From assembly GCF_021130785.1 (NCBI RefSeq), contig NC_060209.1:20235501-20299500 (forward strand): 64,000 nt of DNA. Reading direction: 5' to 3'. A program made the position numbers and the translations under genes. The notes beneath the pieces are model-generated. The model saw only the letters and a program-made list of their open reading frames with translations, had not been told where the DNA came from and did no database searches. The stretch comes from Homalodisca vitripennis. Lineage: Eukaryota > Arthropoda > Insecta > Hemiptera > Cicadellidae. Positions 1 to 10,487 of the stretch are shown here, piece by piece. The number at the start of each line of letters is the position of its first letter. Position 1 is the first letter of the stretch.

Positions 1-544
1 ATGGTTATAAATTTTTACCAACTTTTTCATTCATGAATAACCATTTCTTTACAATGCACTTTTTGTTTTATCCTCTTTAACCGAAGTTATTTTAGAGTAA
101 ATCTAAGAAAAAATATATAAACACGTACTACAAATATTATTTAAATATACAAACCCAGAGCTAAGAATCTTACATTTAAATTCTAAAAATATTTTATCAT
201 TATACATTAATATATAATATTAATGTAAAATTAGTAAAATCAATAAATATTTTACAAGTAACGAACATAATTTTAAATGTTTTTAAAATTTGGAATATTA
301 TATTTACATAACAGAAAACCCCAGGAAATAAAGCAAGACACGTCTGAGAAATATAGAAAGAAAACTTAATCGGCCTTAAATATAATCGGCTAAAATATAT
401 ATATTTCCTTAATGCTTAATATAGGAGTATTTTTCCTCTTGCAGCAAAGTGTCTTCTAACCATTAATAGTAGTATTGATAGAAAATTCCGACTTTACTTA
501 TTAAATATAAAAAGGATTGTACTACACACTTCCTTATTTCCTTG
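1..544. other. AT-rich sequence, no gene seen
   Basis: Very AT-rich, with many short homopolymers and stops in every frame. I see no coding exon, RNA gene or transposon end here. It forms the left flank of the 126-bp satellite. Confidence 0.6.
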
Positions 545-2442
545 GTCTACAATGACTAAGCAACAGTCGGTCCCTCAGTTTGCGTCACGCCGATGTTTTT
601 GGAAACCACTGGTATTTACGAGTTCACAGGTTCCTGTCTGTTTTCACCCTTGCCGAAGCATCCTCTTGTAGTCTACAACAACTAAGCAACAGTCGGTCCC
701 TCAGTTTGCGTCACGCCGATGTTTTTGGAAACCACTGGTATTTACGAGTTCACAGGTTCCTGTCTGTTTTCACCCTAAGCCGAAGCATCCTCTTGTATTC
801 TACAACGACTAAGCAACAGTCGGTCCCTAAGTTTGCGTCACGCCGGTGTTTTTGGAAACCACTGGTATTTACGAGTTCACAGGTTCCTGTCTGTTTTCAC
901 TCTTGCAGAAGCATCCTCTTGTAGTCTACAACGACTAAGCAACAGTCGGTCCCTAAGTTTGCGTCACGCCGATGTTTTTGGAAACCACTGGTATTTACGA
1001 GTTCACAGGTTCCTGTCTGTTTTCACTCTTGCCGAAGCATCCTCTTGTATTCTACAACGACTAAGCAACAGTCGGTCCCTCAGTTTGCGTCACCACGATG
1101 GTTTTGGAAACCACTGGTATTTACGAGTTCACAGGTTCCTGTCTGTTTTTCACCCTAAGCCGAAGCATCCTCTTGTAGTCTACAGCGACTAAGCAAAAGT
1201 CGGTCCCTCAGTTTGCGTCACGCCGATGTTTTTGGAAACCACTGGTATTTACGAGTTCACAGATTCCTGTCTGTTTTCACCCTTGCCGAATCATCCTCTT
1301 GTAGTCTACAGGGACTAAGCAACAGTCGGTCCCTCAGTTTGCGTCACTACGATGTTTTTTGGAAACCACTGGTATTTACGAGTTCACAGGTTCCTGTCTG
1401 TTTTCACCCTTGCCGAAGCATCCTCTTGTAGTCTACAACAACTAAGCAACAGTCGGTCCCTCAGTTTGCGTCACGCCGATGTTTTTAGAAACCACTGGTA
1501 TTTACGAGTTCACAGGTTCCTGTCTGTTTTCACCCTTGCCGAAGCATCCTCTTGTAGTCTACAACGACTAAGCAACAGTCGGTCCCTCAGTTTGCGTCAC
1601 TACGATGTTTTTGGAAACCACTGGTATTTACGAGTTCACAGGTTCCTGTCTGTTTTCACCCTTGCCGAAGCATCCTCTTGTAGTCTACAACGACTAAGGA
1701 ACAGTCGGTCCCTCAGTTTGCGTCACTACGATGTTTTTGGAAACCACTGGTATTTACGAGTTCACAGGTTCCTGTCTGTTTTCACCCTTGCCGAAGCATC
1801 CTCTTGTAGTCTACAATGACTAAGCAACAGTCGGTCCCTCAGTTTGCGTCACTACGATGTTTTTGGAAACCACTGGTATTTACGAGTTCACAGGTTCCTG
1901 TCTGTTTTCACCCTTGCCGAAGCATCCTCTTGTAGTCTACAACGACTAAGCAACAGTCGGTCCCTCAGTTTGCGTCACTACGATGTTTTTGGAAACCACT
2001 GGTATTTACGAGTTCACAGGTTCCTGTCTGTTTTCACCCTTGCCGAAGCATCCTCTTGTAGTCTACAACGACTAAGCAACAGTCGGTCCCTCAGTTTGCG
2101 TCACTACGATGTTTTTGGAAACCACTGGTATTTACGAGTTCACAGGTTCCTGTCTGTTTTCACCCTTGCCAAAGCATCCTCTTGTAGTCTACAACGACTA
2201 AGCAACAGTCGGTCCCTCAGTTTGCGTCACTACGATGTTTTTGGAAACCACTGGTATTTACGAGTTCACAGGTTCCTGTCTGTTTTCACCCTTGCCGAAG
2301 CATCCTCTTGTATTCTACAACGACTAAGCAACAGTCGGTCCCTCAGTTTGCGTCACGCCGATGTTTTTGGAAACCACTGGTATTTACGAGTTCACAGGTT
2401 CCTGTCTGTTTTCACCCTTGCCGAAGCATCCTCTTGTAGTAA
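545..2442 (+). repeat. 126-bp satellite array, 15 units
   Basis: Fifteen head-to-tail units can be anchored on the recurring GATGTTTTT-type site at 592, 718, 845, 971, 1097, 1225, 1351, 1478, 1604, 1730, 1856, 1982, 2108, 2234 and 2360. Spacing is 126 bp with a few +1 or +2 variants. Units are nearly identical, differing mainly by scattered single bases and by a CGCC/CTAC alternative just before the anchor (units 1-4, 6, 8 and 15 mostly CGCC; units 7 and 9-14 CTAC). Because 126 is 42 codons, a frame can stay open through many units and reads as a 42-residue repeated peptide. Open frames here are therefore a by-product of the period rather than evidence for a gene. High homogeneity suggests recent amplification or ongoing homogenisation. 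Confidence 0.95.
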
Positions 2443-3084
2443 ATAACCCGGGGTGATTTGTTCAATGAGCGAGTGCCGCGGAGAAGGGATGGTGAGAAAA
2501 GCGTTTCCATTTAGTTCATTCATAAAACTGTTCGGCCCGTTGTATAGAGGGGCAAGCTTTTAACACTGGCTCGACAGCGATGGAGAGCAAGATAAGAGCG
2601 GCAGCACTAGCTCAGCTCTTTGTTGCTGCACCGGGAGGGACGGAAGGTGAAATACAGCCAATGTCGATGGCACACTCTCCATGAATGGGCTAGGTGTCGC
2701 TGCAAAAACTCCCGGGAATGTGCAAAGACAAAGGCGCTCTTGAGTGGATGGCAGTTTTAACAAACGATTATTGCGTTTCTCCGCGGTAAGAAGGCGAAAC
2801 TTCCACGGCCCGTAGTTGGTTCTTCCTTTGTGGTCTCTTGGGAATTTGGCTCCTGAGTTAGGAATAAGTTGTGTACAGTAAATAAGAAGTAAGTTAATCA
2901 ATTATATAGTAGTAATAAAATTCCATTTCCTTAAAGTTGAAGTCATAATGTCATGAACCAGCTTACATTACTCAGAATCTTGAATAAAATGATAGCACAT
3001 TCGAACTTTGACTGCAGGCTCAAATTTAAGTAACAAGTTGTTATACAGACCATTTAAATGTTTACCTATTAAACACATGAACCA
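2443..3084. other. GC-richer unique segment, unidentified
   Basis: From about 2443 to 2860 the sequence is clearly more GC-rich than its surroundings and not repeated elsewhere in the window. A 113-codon frame is open on the minus strand (2560-2901), but its composition is not convincing and I recognise no domain. It could be a 5' UTR, a promoter or an old repeat. Beyond 2900 it returns to AT-rich sequence. Confidence 0.35.
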
Positions 3085-4009
3085 TAAAGCCGCGTTTACA
3101 CCGGAGTTGGAAACCAATGATTGCAGACTTTTATCGGCAATTTTTAGTCGAATGCCTTAAAACAACTACAACTTGCATTGCCAACTGTAGTTGCAGACCG
3201 ATTTTACGAGTTGGCAACCAAAATTTGGTTTTCCGACTGAAATCGGTAAAGATCAAAGGAGGTTGTCAACCTCGGTCGGTAATACGAGTTGCAGTGCCAA
3301 ATTGAGCGGCGACTTGAGTCTGCAACTAACCCCGCTACCCCTCCCACCTATCGGCTCCACGTGGTCGATAGGTATTTAACATTAATTTACTCACCTGTAT
3401 GTTATCCTTCAGGAAACATATCAAAGCCTCACAAACATCTGATACAAAGAGAGATATCACACTGTTTGAAACTTTAAACAAATAACTGATAATTGTATAA
3501 GAGTCGCCAGTTGCCAAAAATCGCAAAGTTATAGCTAACCTTTCACGCACTGGAATTGCTTTCCTGTAGTTAGTATCCTTTTTGCTAATTATGTGTCCAA
3601 TACCAACAATTAAACATTCAAAATCGTTGCTCGAAATTCTTAAAAAGTTTTTTATACTGCCATCGCATCTCAATTCTCCCGTCAAAGGATCTGTATCATC
3701 TCTATTTAAGTCATTCAATAGATCGCTGCCACTATACCTTCTTCCTCTTGCCTGCAATGAAGGTCGAACCCAGAATCTTCTCCGTCTTCTCAATTTAACT
3801 AGAACAACACACGCTGCTGCAGCAAGTACAACCTCTTCCGCACTCGACATTCTATATAATGTCTAATTTTTTAGTTGCAACTTGCAGTAAAAATTAAGCA
3901 AACTGTGTTCATGGTTGCAGATACAAATTGCAAACTTCCATCGGCAACTAGCGTCGGCAATCGGAGTTGGCAATTTTTGGTTGCCAATTCCGGTGTAAAC
4001 GCGGCTTTA
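3085..4009 (-). mobile_element. PIF/Harbinger DNA transposon, internally deleted copy
   Basis: The element is bounded by terminal inverted repeats at 3085-3116 and 3978-4009. The outer part, AAAGCCGCGTTTACACCGG, is perfect at both ends, and the remainder has two mismatches. Adjacent TA dinucleotides at both edges are compatible with a short TA-containing target duplication, though the palindromic ends make this ambiguous. Inside, on the minus strand, is the first coding exon of a Harbinger-type transposase ending at a splice donor. After the donor there is only about 280 bp before the terminal repeat, so the DDE catalytic exon is missing. It would need a transposase supplied in trans. Confidence 0.88.
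3395..3850 (-). pseudogene. HARBI1-like transposase, exon 1 only
   Basis: The frame opens at the ATG ending at 3850 and runs about 152 codons to a CAG|GTGAGT donor (exon edge at 3395). An arginine-rich N-terminus (KLRRRRRFWVRP) is followed by features typical of the N-terminal part of insect HARBI1/PIF proteins. These are a FLRISSNDFECLI block, then IISKKDTNYRKAIPVRERLA and TLRFLATGDSY, then a helix-turn-helix-like stretch ending in ALICFLKD. The family normally continues into a DDE nuclease domain, which is absent here because the element is internally deleted. The exon has no stop or frameshift, so the copy is probably young. The Harbinger assignment is secure; function as a nuclease is excluded. 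Confidence 0.88.
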
Positions 4010-4292
4010 CAAGTTAAAGGGAATCGTATATTTACGTAGCTCAAGACCATTTTTACTTCTGCTCCAGCACTCACTTCTTTGCATCGTACTCTTGTACAGC
4101 TTTCAGTAGTTCGCTTGTATGTTTAAAAATACAAATCATTAAATAACAATTCACCGGTGTTGCAAATTTTTACTTATTCGGTACACATATATCTTAAAAT
4201 GCTTTAGTAAATATGTTGTAAAAACATTTTATGATCAACTAAAATAACTTCACTAAGTTATTGTTTTAATTTTATTTGACTTTTATTAATAG
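4010..4292. other. AT-rich spacer
   Basis: No element end or coding potential recognised. It contains the pyrimidine-rich run just upstream of the candidate acceptor at 4291-4292. Confidence 0.5.
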
Positions 4293-4441
4293 ACAACAAA
4301 TTACCTAAAGTAGAACACTAAAATGAAAACTGGTGCTATAAAGTATTTAGTATTTATTGTCTACGCTGTAGTATGCTATTGCTGTTTAAGCATCCTGTCG
4401 AGCAAACTCATTGAAACATTGTTTGCGTTTGAATACTCCAA
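4293..4441 (+). CDS. Candidate 5' coding exon of an unidentified membrane or secreted protein
   Basis: An ATG at 4323 opens a frame of about 40 codons whose first half is strongly hydrophobic (IKYLVFIVYAVVCYCCL), as in a signal anchor or transmembrane segment. It is followed by a more polar stretch (SSKLIETLFAFEYS). The exon would end at a near-consensus donor, CAA|GTGAGT, at 4441/4442. Upstream, TTTTATTAATAG at 4281-4292 is a plausible acceptor, which would put a short 5' UTR in the same exon. I do not recognise the protein, and no second exon was found. In this AT-rich context a chance ORF plus chance splice sites cannot be excluded. Confidence 0.3.
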
Positions 4442-4623
4442 GTGAGTTTACGTTATTTACATTAAGAAACTTAATTACTAAATAATACATATGTCTTTAT
4501 TCATGAGCTTATTTCAGCATATACGTAACTGTTTTTCTAATCAACTCAGGTCAACACCAAATACTAACTAAAACCAGCTGAACTAACTAACTCACAGCTC
4601 AGTAATCAGAAACTAGTTGGTAT

Positions 4624-5751
4624 TGATTAAAAACTCCTTCATCTTATCTTTATAAGACGAGCAAGACACAATACTTGTAATATATTCGGGGAGGCCATCG
4701 CAAATTCTGGGACCGAAATAATAGAAGCCTCTTCTTCCAACTTCCAGCCTCACTTTCGGGAAGTGAAGCCTTCCATCTTGACGGGTGCTTCGTTGAGGAC
4801 CTTCTTCCGATACAAAACTTTCTTGCTTAGATACTGTGGTTCTCTAAATTTGAGAACCTTGTAGACCATGTAACAAGTCAGCAGCCTGCACACTGCCTCC
4901 TCGGGAAGTAACTTTACAGCATCCCGGTAAGGAGAGATATGATCAACCCGTCTCAAGTTGAAAATGAACCTGATGGTTGAGTTCTGCAGCTTTTTGATTC
5001 TACCAAAGTCCTCTCTCGAAATGCTGTTCCCATAAGCAGGTAGACAGTAGTACAAGACTGACAAGACTAACGTCTGCATAAGCCGCAGTTTCGCAGACTT
5101 CTGCAGTAATATTCTGAATTCTTCACAAACCCTTCAATCTGCCAATCACACACGTTAGGTGACGTGAGAAAAAGTGAGGCCAAGATCCAACACGACGTCA
5201 AGAGTTTTAGCTCTATCGCACACGGCCTAACTCTCTCTCGAGCACCACCGCCACCCCACTCTCACTAAGGGTCTGTAACAGATTATGCGGAGCGATTGCA
5301 GGACTGCATTTGCTTATATTGAGCCTGAGTCCATTTTGGATTGACCATGTTGTCACGTGATACAGGTCAGCATTGATCTGACTGATGGCCATTTCTATCA
5401 TGTCCGTCTCATAAGCGAGATGCAGCTGACAGTCATTTGCATACAAATGGACGGTGCAACTTGCACACACAGCGGGAAGTCTGATGTGTACAGGTTGAAC
5501 AAAATTGGGCCGAGGCAGCTGCCTTGAGGTACACCACGCAATTTTAAAAGGGGCTGAGCTGTCTCATTGCCAAATGTTGTGACCTCTCCAAATGATGCTG
5601 CCTTTCTTGCAGATATGATCTTATCCATGAAATCACACTCTCACCAAAGTCATTATAGTTCATCTTGGCCAGAAGCATTTCGTGATTGATTCCCAAAGGC
5701 TTGGGAATAATCTATCATTACAAGAGGGCTACATTTGCCTTTACCTTTACC

Positions 5752-5822
<71 letters not shown>

Positions 5823-6110
5823 CTAAACAAGTTTGTGAGGGCAGTACATATGCTGTGATTTCTTCTAAATCCAGACTGAAATTTTGGTAAAGTGTCTTGG
5901 TCTGTTTTATTACTCTTTTCCACAATTTTTGACATAGCCGGCAGTATGGAGATGAGTCCTAGTTCCTGCTTGATTTTGGGGATTGCAACTTTAGGCAGCG
6001 GTCGAACAATACGTTTCTTCCATTCTTTAGCGAAGACGTCAGTTTCTAAACATTTATTTACCAAGTGAGTAATAGCTCTTAATGCGTATGGATTCTCTGC
6101 CTTAATCATT
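4624..6110 (-). pseudogene. Non-LTR retrotransposon reverse transcriptase, 5'-truncated and decayed
   Basis: Read on the minus strand, several frames together give a Jockey/CR1-like RT. The fingers region lies at about 6109-5825 (PLPKVAIP, FQSGFRRNHSICTALTNLF). Next come LVMIDYSQAF (about 5720), GVPQGSCLGPILFNLYTSDF (about 5535-5475), and the catalytic box as LYANDC, where family members have an ADD. The thumb and C-terminal part (LQNSTIRFIFNLRRVDHISP, YMVYKVL) runs to about 4624. Frameshifts occur near 5640, 5470, 5100 and 4750, the second aspartate of the ADD box is Asn, and an (AT)n tract interrupts the frame at 5755-5821. It encodes no functional enzyme. The APE endonuclease is missing, as expected for 5' truncation during target-primed insertion. 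Confidence 0.88.
5755..5821. repeat. (AT)n microsatellite inside an RT pseudogene
   Basis: About 33 AT dinucleotides in an unbroken run. They lie inside the RT reading frame between the CTALTNLF block and the GKCSPLVMIDYSQAF block, and translate as alternating Ile-Tyr, so the frame happens to remain open through the tract. Confidence 0.97.
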
Positions 6111-6245
6111 TAGAAACGTGTTCGATCCCTCACAGCTCTACTTTTTACGTCATTCATAGCAGACTTCTTCACTCACGGCTATGAATTTAAAAACCCTCTA
6201 TCGTTTCATTTTTCTTATTTGATCTGAAAAACCCAACTGTATCTA

Positions 6246-6836
6246 AACCTTATGACGCTGTTAAACAGTGATAGTAATGGTAAACTTTGACTTCTGAGTC
6301 CTGACCACTATATGAAATACTCTTTGTAATTACAATTTACATTTATTCTTTTACTTAACAAAAAAGTTTTGTGAAAGAAACAGGATTTTCCGGATATTTG
6401 CCATTGTTCAGAGATACAACACAATCAGTAAGTCTACGTTTCGACATTGCAATCTGAACTCTTCTTCATTAAGTGACTGAAACTAATATATTGTGTGTCT
6501 AACAATATGAATGTTTGTGGTTCCTGACTTTACATGTCACAACGCTCTGGTACGTTTTGTTTCCTTTATCCTAGATTTTAATAATATATTAGTTCCAGTC
6601 ACTTAACTGAAGAAGAGTTCAGATTGCAGATGTCGAAACGTAGACTTACGAATTGTGCTGTATCTCTGAACGATGGCAAATATCCGGAAATCATGTTTCT
6701 TTCACAAAACTGTTTTGTTATATAAAAGAATAAACGTAAATTGTAATTATAAAGAGTATTTCCTATAAAGTGGCTCAGGACTCAGAACCCAAAGTTTACT
6801 ATAACAGTGTTAAACTGTAAAATAGCGTCAATAGGT
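6246..6836. mobile_element. 590-bp fold-back element with ~245-bp inverted arms and hammerhead-like motifs
   Basis: The left arm (about 6246-6492) and right arm (about 6586-6836) are inverted copies with scattered substitutions and small indels. They share, in order from the outside, a GACGCT-type outer block, CTGAGTCCTGA, AATACTCTTT, a GTGAAAGAAACA block, GGCAAATATCCGG and AACGTAGACTTAC. The spacer is about 93 bp. Each arm carries a hammerhead-like motif (plus at 6607-6642, minus at 6435-6469, the latter with CTGA changed to ATGA). No open frame is present. Related arms occur at 49.4 and 60.7 kb, so this is a dispersed family rather than a local duplication. Confidence 0.85.
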
Positions 6837-8280
6837 TCATTTTCGATAAATAGATATTAACAAATTAATAAATTTGCTAATAAGCAATAAACATGAACGA
6901 GAAATTTTCGATTTTCATGTGGCCACAATAGTACGGTTTACACACTCCTTAATTCGATTATGACAGACAAAATCCTCCTAGACTAGTGAACTAAACCTCA
7001 AGATTAACCCTCGAGAATAGTTTAAAAGTACTGACATGAATTTTTTTTAATAGCGTGTACTAAAATCAATACCTTTGGAATGTAGTTTTCGAATTTTCAA
7101 ATGGTAACATATGTAACGTAACGCAAGCCAAATATTTTGGTGAACATTAAACTATATTTCGCCTTAAAATGAGGGACGTAAAACCGGGAAATGTGGGTTT
7201 TTCGTCTATACCTGAATGTGAATGTGTGAATGTGAAAATTTCTTTTTCATATTTAATTTCGTAATAAACTCAAGAAACATGACAATTAAAAAATTTTAAC
7301 CTAAAGCAAGAATATTGCAATTAATAAAGCAATTTTAAATTATTATGTCATACTATTTTTAAATACTGACATAACTCTTTACCGCTTTGCAAATAAACAA
7401 TTTTGTATTGAACTTATGGCTACAATAGTATTCAGGTTAGAAAAAATATTTCAACATTATTTGTACATTAAAAAACAATTTTATAGTAAAATGTTAAAGC
7501 AATAAAATTAACACATTACGACAAAATCTAAGTTATTAAAATGATGTTTATATTTTTTTGGTATTATTTCATTACCACACTATTTGTACTGTCACTACCA
7601 CTATAAGGGAACAGTTTTTTTTTTTTAGTTTTCGTGTTTACATATGTTTTATGAATCACCTATTTAAAATTACAATACTGTAAAATTTCTTGATATAATA
7701 GTGATTATTCAAATAACATCTAGAATAACACGATTTCCTGTATAAATTTATATTATTTACCGTATAATTTATACATTATTCATACTTTTTACATGAAGCA
7801 ACATAAGCGGTGAGTAGAGGTATCAAACATTGATGATTGAAAGTCCTGTGTAACTAATTTCTCGGTTCATTTAATTCAAATTTGATTCAAATTATCAATC
7901 TTGGGATAATCTGACACCTGCCAGTTGTAACAGTCGTTTTACTGCATCCGCTATAGTACATATAAGTACAAGGAGTCGTGACGACATGCCCAAACTCGGC
8001 AAGAACTCCTCATGACATCGCGCTGAAGATCGACAAGAAATTATTGGTCTCAAGATTTCTGCAGCAGAACCGGCCATAACGATTGATTACTTTTATACCT
8101 ATTTATCGGTTGTTCTATTCGATACTTTTTCAGTAACAAGTGGTATTCTGTGTTATAAAAGAAAAACTTTCATTCTTTAGTCAAATGCGAGAGAGCATCA
8201 TCTCGACGATCACTGTTGTGATCTGATGGTGGTAGTCAATAAGGTTCCTGATGGTTCACAAGTAACTCCTTTTAAATTCT
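6837..8280. other. AT-rich sequence, no gene seen
   Basis: About 1.4 kb of AT-rich DNA with homopolymer runs. I find no coding exon, RNA gene or element end. A 60-codon minus frame near 7.9-8.1 kb is not recognisable. Confidence 0.5.
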
Positions 8281-8534
8281 TTGTTTAAAGTTTGTTATTG
8301 ACAATGGAATGTTTGACAAGATAATAGGATTTCAGACATTGCCATAGTTATGGTTACAAAAGGAGTAACATAACGTTTCGAGGATTGGAATCTATCCTCT
8401 TCTTCAGGTGGGGTGCAACCGAGGTACTAATAGCTCCCCCACCTGACGAAGAAGATAGATTCCAATCCTCGAAACGTTGTGTTGTACCTTTTGTAACCAT
8501 AATGATGGAAAATTTCCGAAATCCTTTTTAATGG
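8281..8534. mobile_element. Short fold-back element, GAGGAT subfamily
   Basis: Two inverted arms: left about 8281-8410 and right about 8437-8534 (truncated at its outer end). They are separated by a 26-bp spacer whose edges are AGGTGGGG and CCCCCACCT. The shared arm order from the outside is TTTGTTATTGAC, GGATTTCAGACATT, GCCATAGTTATGGTTAC, then AACGTTTCGAGGATTGG and ATCCTCTTC. The right arm has the complete motif CTGACGA-A-stem-GAAACGTT at 8443-8478, and the left arm carries its inverse at 8372-8407. Other family members are at 12.9, 28.9, 38.4, 49.9 and 60.0 kb. Confidence 0.85.
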
Positions 8535-10417
8535 TATATTTACAGAAAAATTTATATTACATCCAACCTGTATATTGAATGCAGTAGTGTACAAAGTACA
8601 TACCCTCTAGGATAAGGAACTGTTCCAAATCTGTCAGAAATGTTTGTAAGCCTGTATGTATGCTATCCATTAATTATTTTCTACCGAATCAGTTGTGAAG
8701 AAGCTTGAAAAGAGATTTGCTGTTTGACTTTCATAATTTATTCCATTTCGCGATCGGAATTGACAAAGAGGCAGCACATTATGTTAGCAGTAAATTATCT
8801 ATTTACCTAACATATCGAATAAAATGAACTAGATAAATAAACAGGTGCGAGGACTATAGTGTATGGAGTACTGTGCGTGAGCCTCGCCTCGGGGTATAAT
8901 CTTGACTTCTTGTTAGAGTGTAAAAGCGATTGCCGCTTGCAGAACACAACTAAGTAAAGGCGTTCTCTAAACAACGGGCTGGTAGAAGTGGAGCACGTGG
9001 CGACCGCAGTATAAACATAGTTCATAAGTTGGCACCAGTGAAAGGTCGCGGGTTGCAGGTGCAGCTGCAATGTTGGCAAACCTGCGTACACAAACACGGT
9101 GGTTTCTGGAAAGCTCGAGCATCAAAGTGATCTTCCGCAGAACCGCGATAAATTGGCTACGAAAACAAACACTGCAAGAGTGTGGCAATAGTTGAAGGCC
9201 ACCGCAGGTAAACGAAGGTGTATTAACAGACTGTAGCTGTGTGTTATACTACTGTACACAAACAGTCGTAGTACAACTTGAAATATGCCAGTATTTTCCT
9301 GGAACTTGGCTACAGCGCAGTTGGGTTTTCCGGTTTTCCTTCCCGCCTTTTCTTTGGATACTCTGCCTATGGTCTAATTCCAGCAGTGCAAGAAATGTAG
9401 CAACAATTGTTATATTTGCAAATATTTCAGTTCTGAAGAGTATTTCCTTTTGAAAAACTGCGCGCAAAAATCAACATCAAAGGACAATGACTGAAAGAAT
9501 TTAAGAACAGTTCTCAAGCCGTACTACCCTTAAACGTCCACGGAGCAACCCTTCAGGATCCAAGGGGCCTGTAACCGCCACCCAGGGTGTTGTATTGTTT
9601 GTCAATACACTGTCCTCAGAATTTAACAAACTATCAGTCATCGCCATCTTGAAACCGGATCGTTTCTGTCCACAATGACACGTTTTTGTACGCTTAAATA
9701 GACTGGAACACTCATGAATGGAATAGACTGTGTTTTAAGGATCTGGCCCTACTGTTTTGTTATCAGTGTGGGTAATCGTTTTGACAAAAGAATTGTATCA
9801 GTTCGAGAGCTTCTGCTTTTTATTGGACTTCAGTTTATCACGTGGCAGGTGTGAAAATCAGGAAAAAAGCCTTTAGCGTAAACAGTATGTAGGAAATAAA
9901 CAAAATGTAAAATTATATAAAACAGAATTTAAATTGTTTTACTCCTAGTACCTAAAATACTATAAAATCACAAAGAAAAACGTTCCATAATTAAAATTAC
10001 ATGTTACATAAAGTACATTTAATTATTTTTTATTTTAAAAAGTGCATGTTACGTGTAAATAAAAAATATAAAAGTACTTTTTTAACAGATTTTTACCAAC
10101 AAATCTAAATTGTATATATATAAATAAAATATAATCAGGCTATTGCCATTTACATTTCTACAAACATATAATGAATGGAAATAAAAGTCCTTTGACAGAA
10201 ATGGTCTTCCGAACATATATTAGGTTACATTCTTGAAGCTCTTTTCTTATTGGAAATAATATATTAATTTAAAACAAATATAAAAAAATATATAGGTTAT
10301 AAAAAACCTATATTATTGGAGTGTTTGTTTGAAATTAATATATAATAGTTTGGTAATTTAAACACATATGTGATAAAACCGGTCGAATACAAAATAACAG
10401 AATCGTAAAAAGTAAGG
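8535..10417. other. Unannotated unique sequence with a GC-richer island
   Basis: From about 8850 to 9700 the DNA is more GC-rich than its surroundings, with no convincing frame. Short frames around 8807-9467 lack recognisable domains. The rest is AT-rich. It could include an old repeat or an untranslated exon; nothing decides between these. Confidence 0.4.
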
Positions 10418-10487
10418 GCTCTGTGGTGTAGTGGTAGCGCACTCACCCGGCAAGTGAGAGATCCCGGTTCGAGTCCCAGGTGGAGCA
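10418..10487 (+). tRNA. tRNA-like sequence (pol III A and B boxes), degenerate or SINE-derived
   Basis: An A box, TGGTGTAGTGG (10424-10434), and a B box, GGTTCGAGTCC (10466-10476), match the internal pol III promoter consensus. A 5-bp stem CTCAC/GTGAG encloses a 7-nt anticodon loop CCGGCAA, giving anticodon GGC (Ala codon GCC) if read literally. Position 33 is C instead of the near-invariant U, the T stem has mismatches, and the acceptor pairing needs wobbles or a 1-nt shift. No T-run terminator follows closely. It is therefore more likely a tRNA-derived SINE head or tRNA pseudogene than a working tRNA gene. Confidence 0.45.

Noticed and set aside
545..2442. CRISPR-like array
   Set aside because: Units are whole 126-bp tandem monomers with no unique spacers, and the DNA is eukaryotic.
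580..2446. Series of open frames encoding a repeated 42-residue peptide
   Set aside because: They follow from a 126-bp satellite period; units with indels break the frame freely and no start context or splice site is conserved.
5753..5925. Ile-Tyr repeat protein
   Set aside because: Translation of an (AT)n microsatellite inside an RT pseudogene.
10418..10487. Functional tRNA-Ala(GGC)
   Set aside because: Missing U33, T-stem mismatches and no nearby terminator; kept only as a tRNA-like unit.
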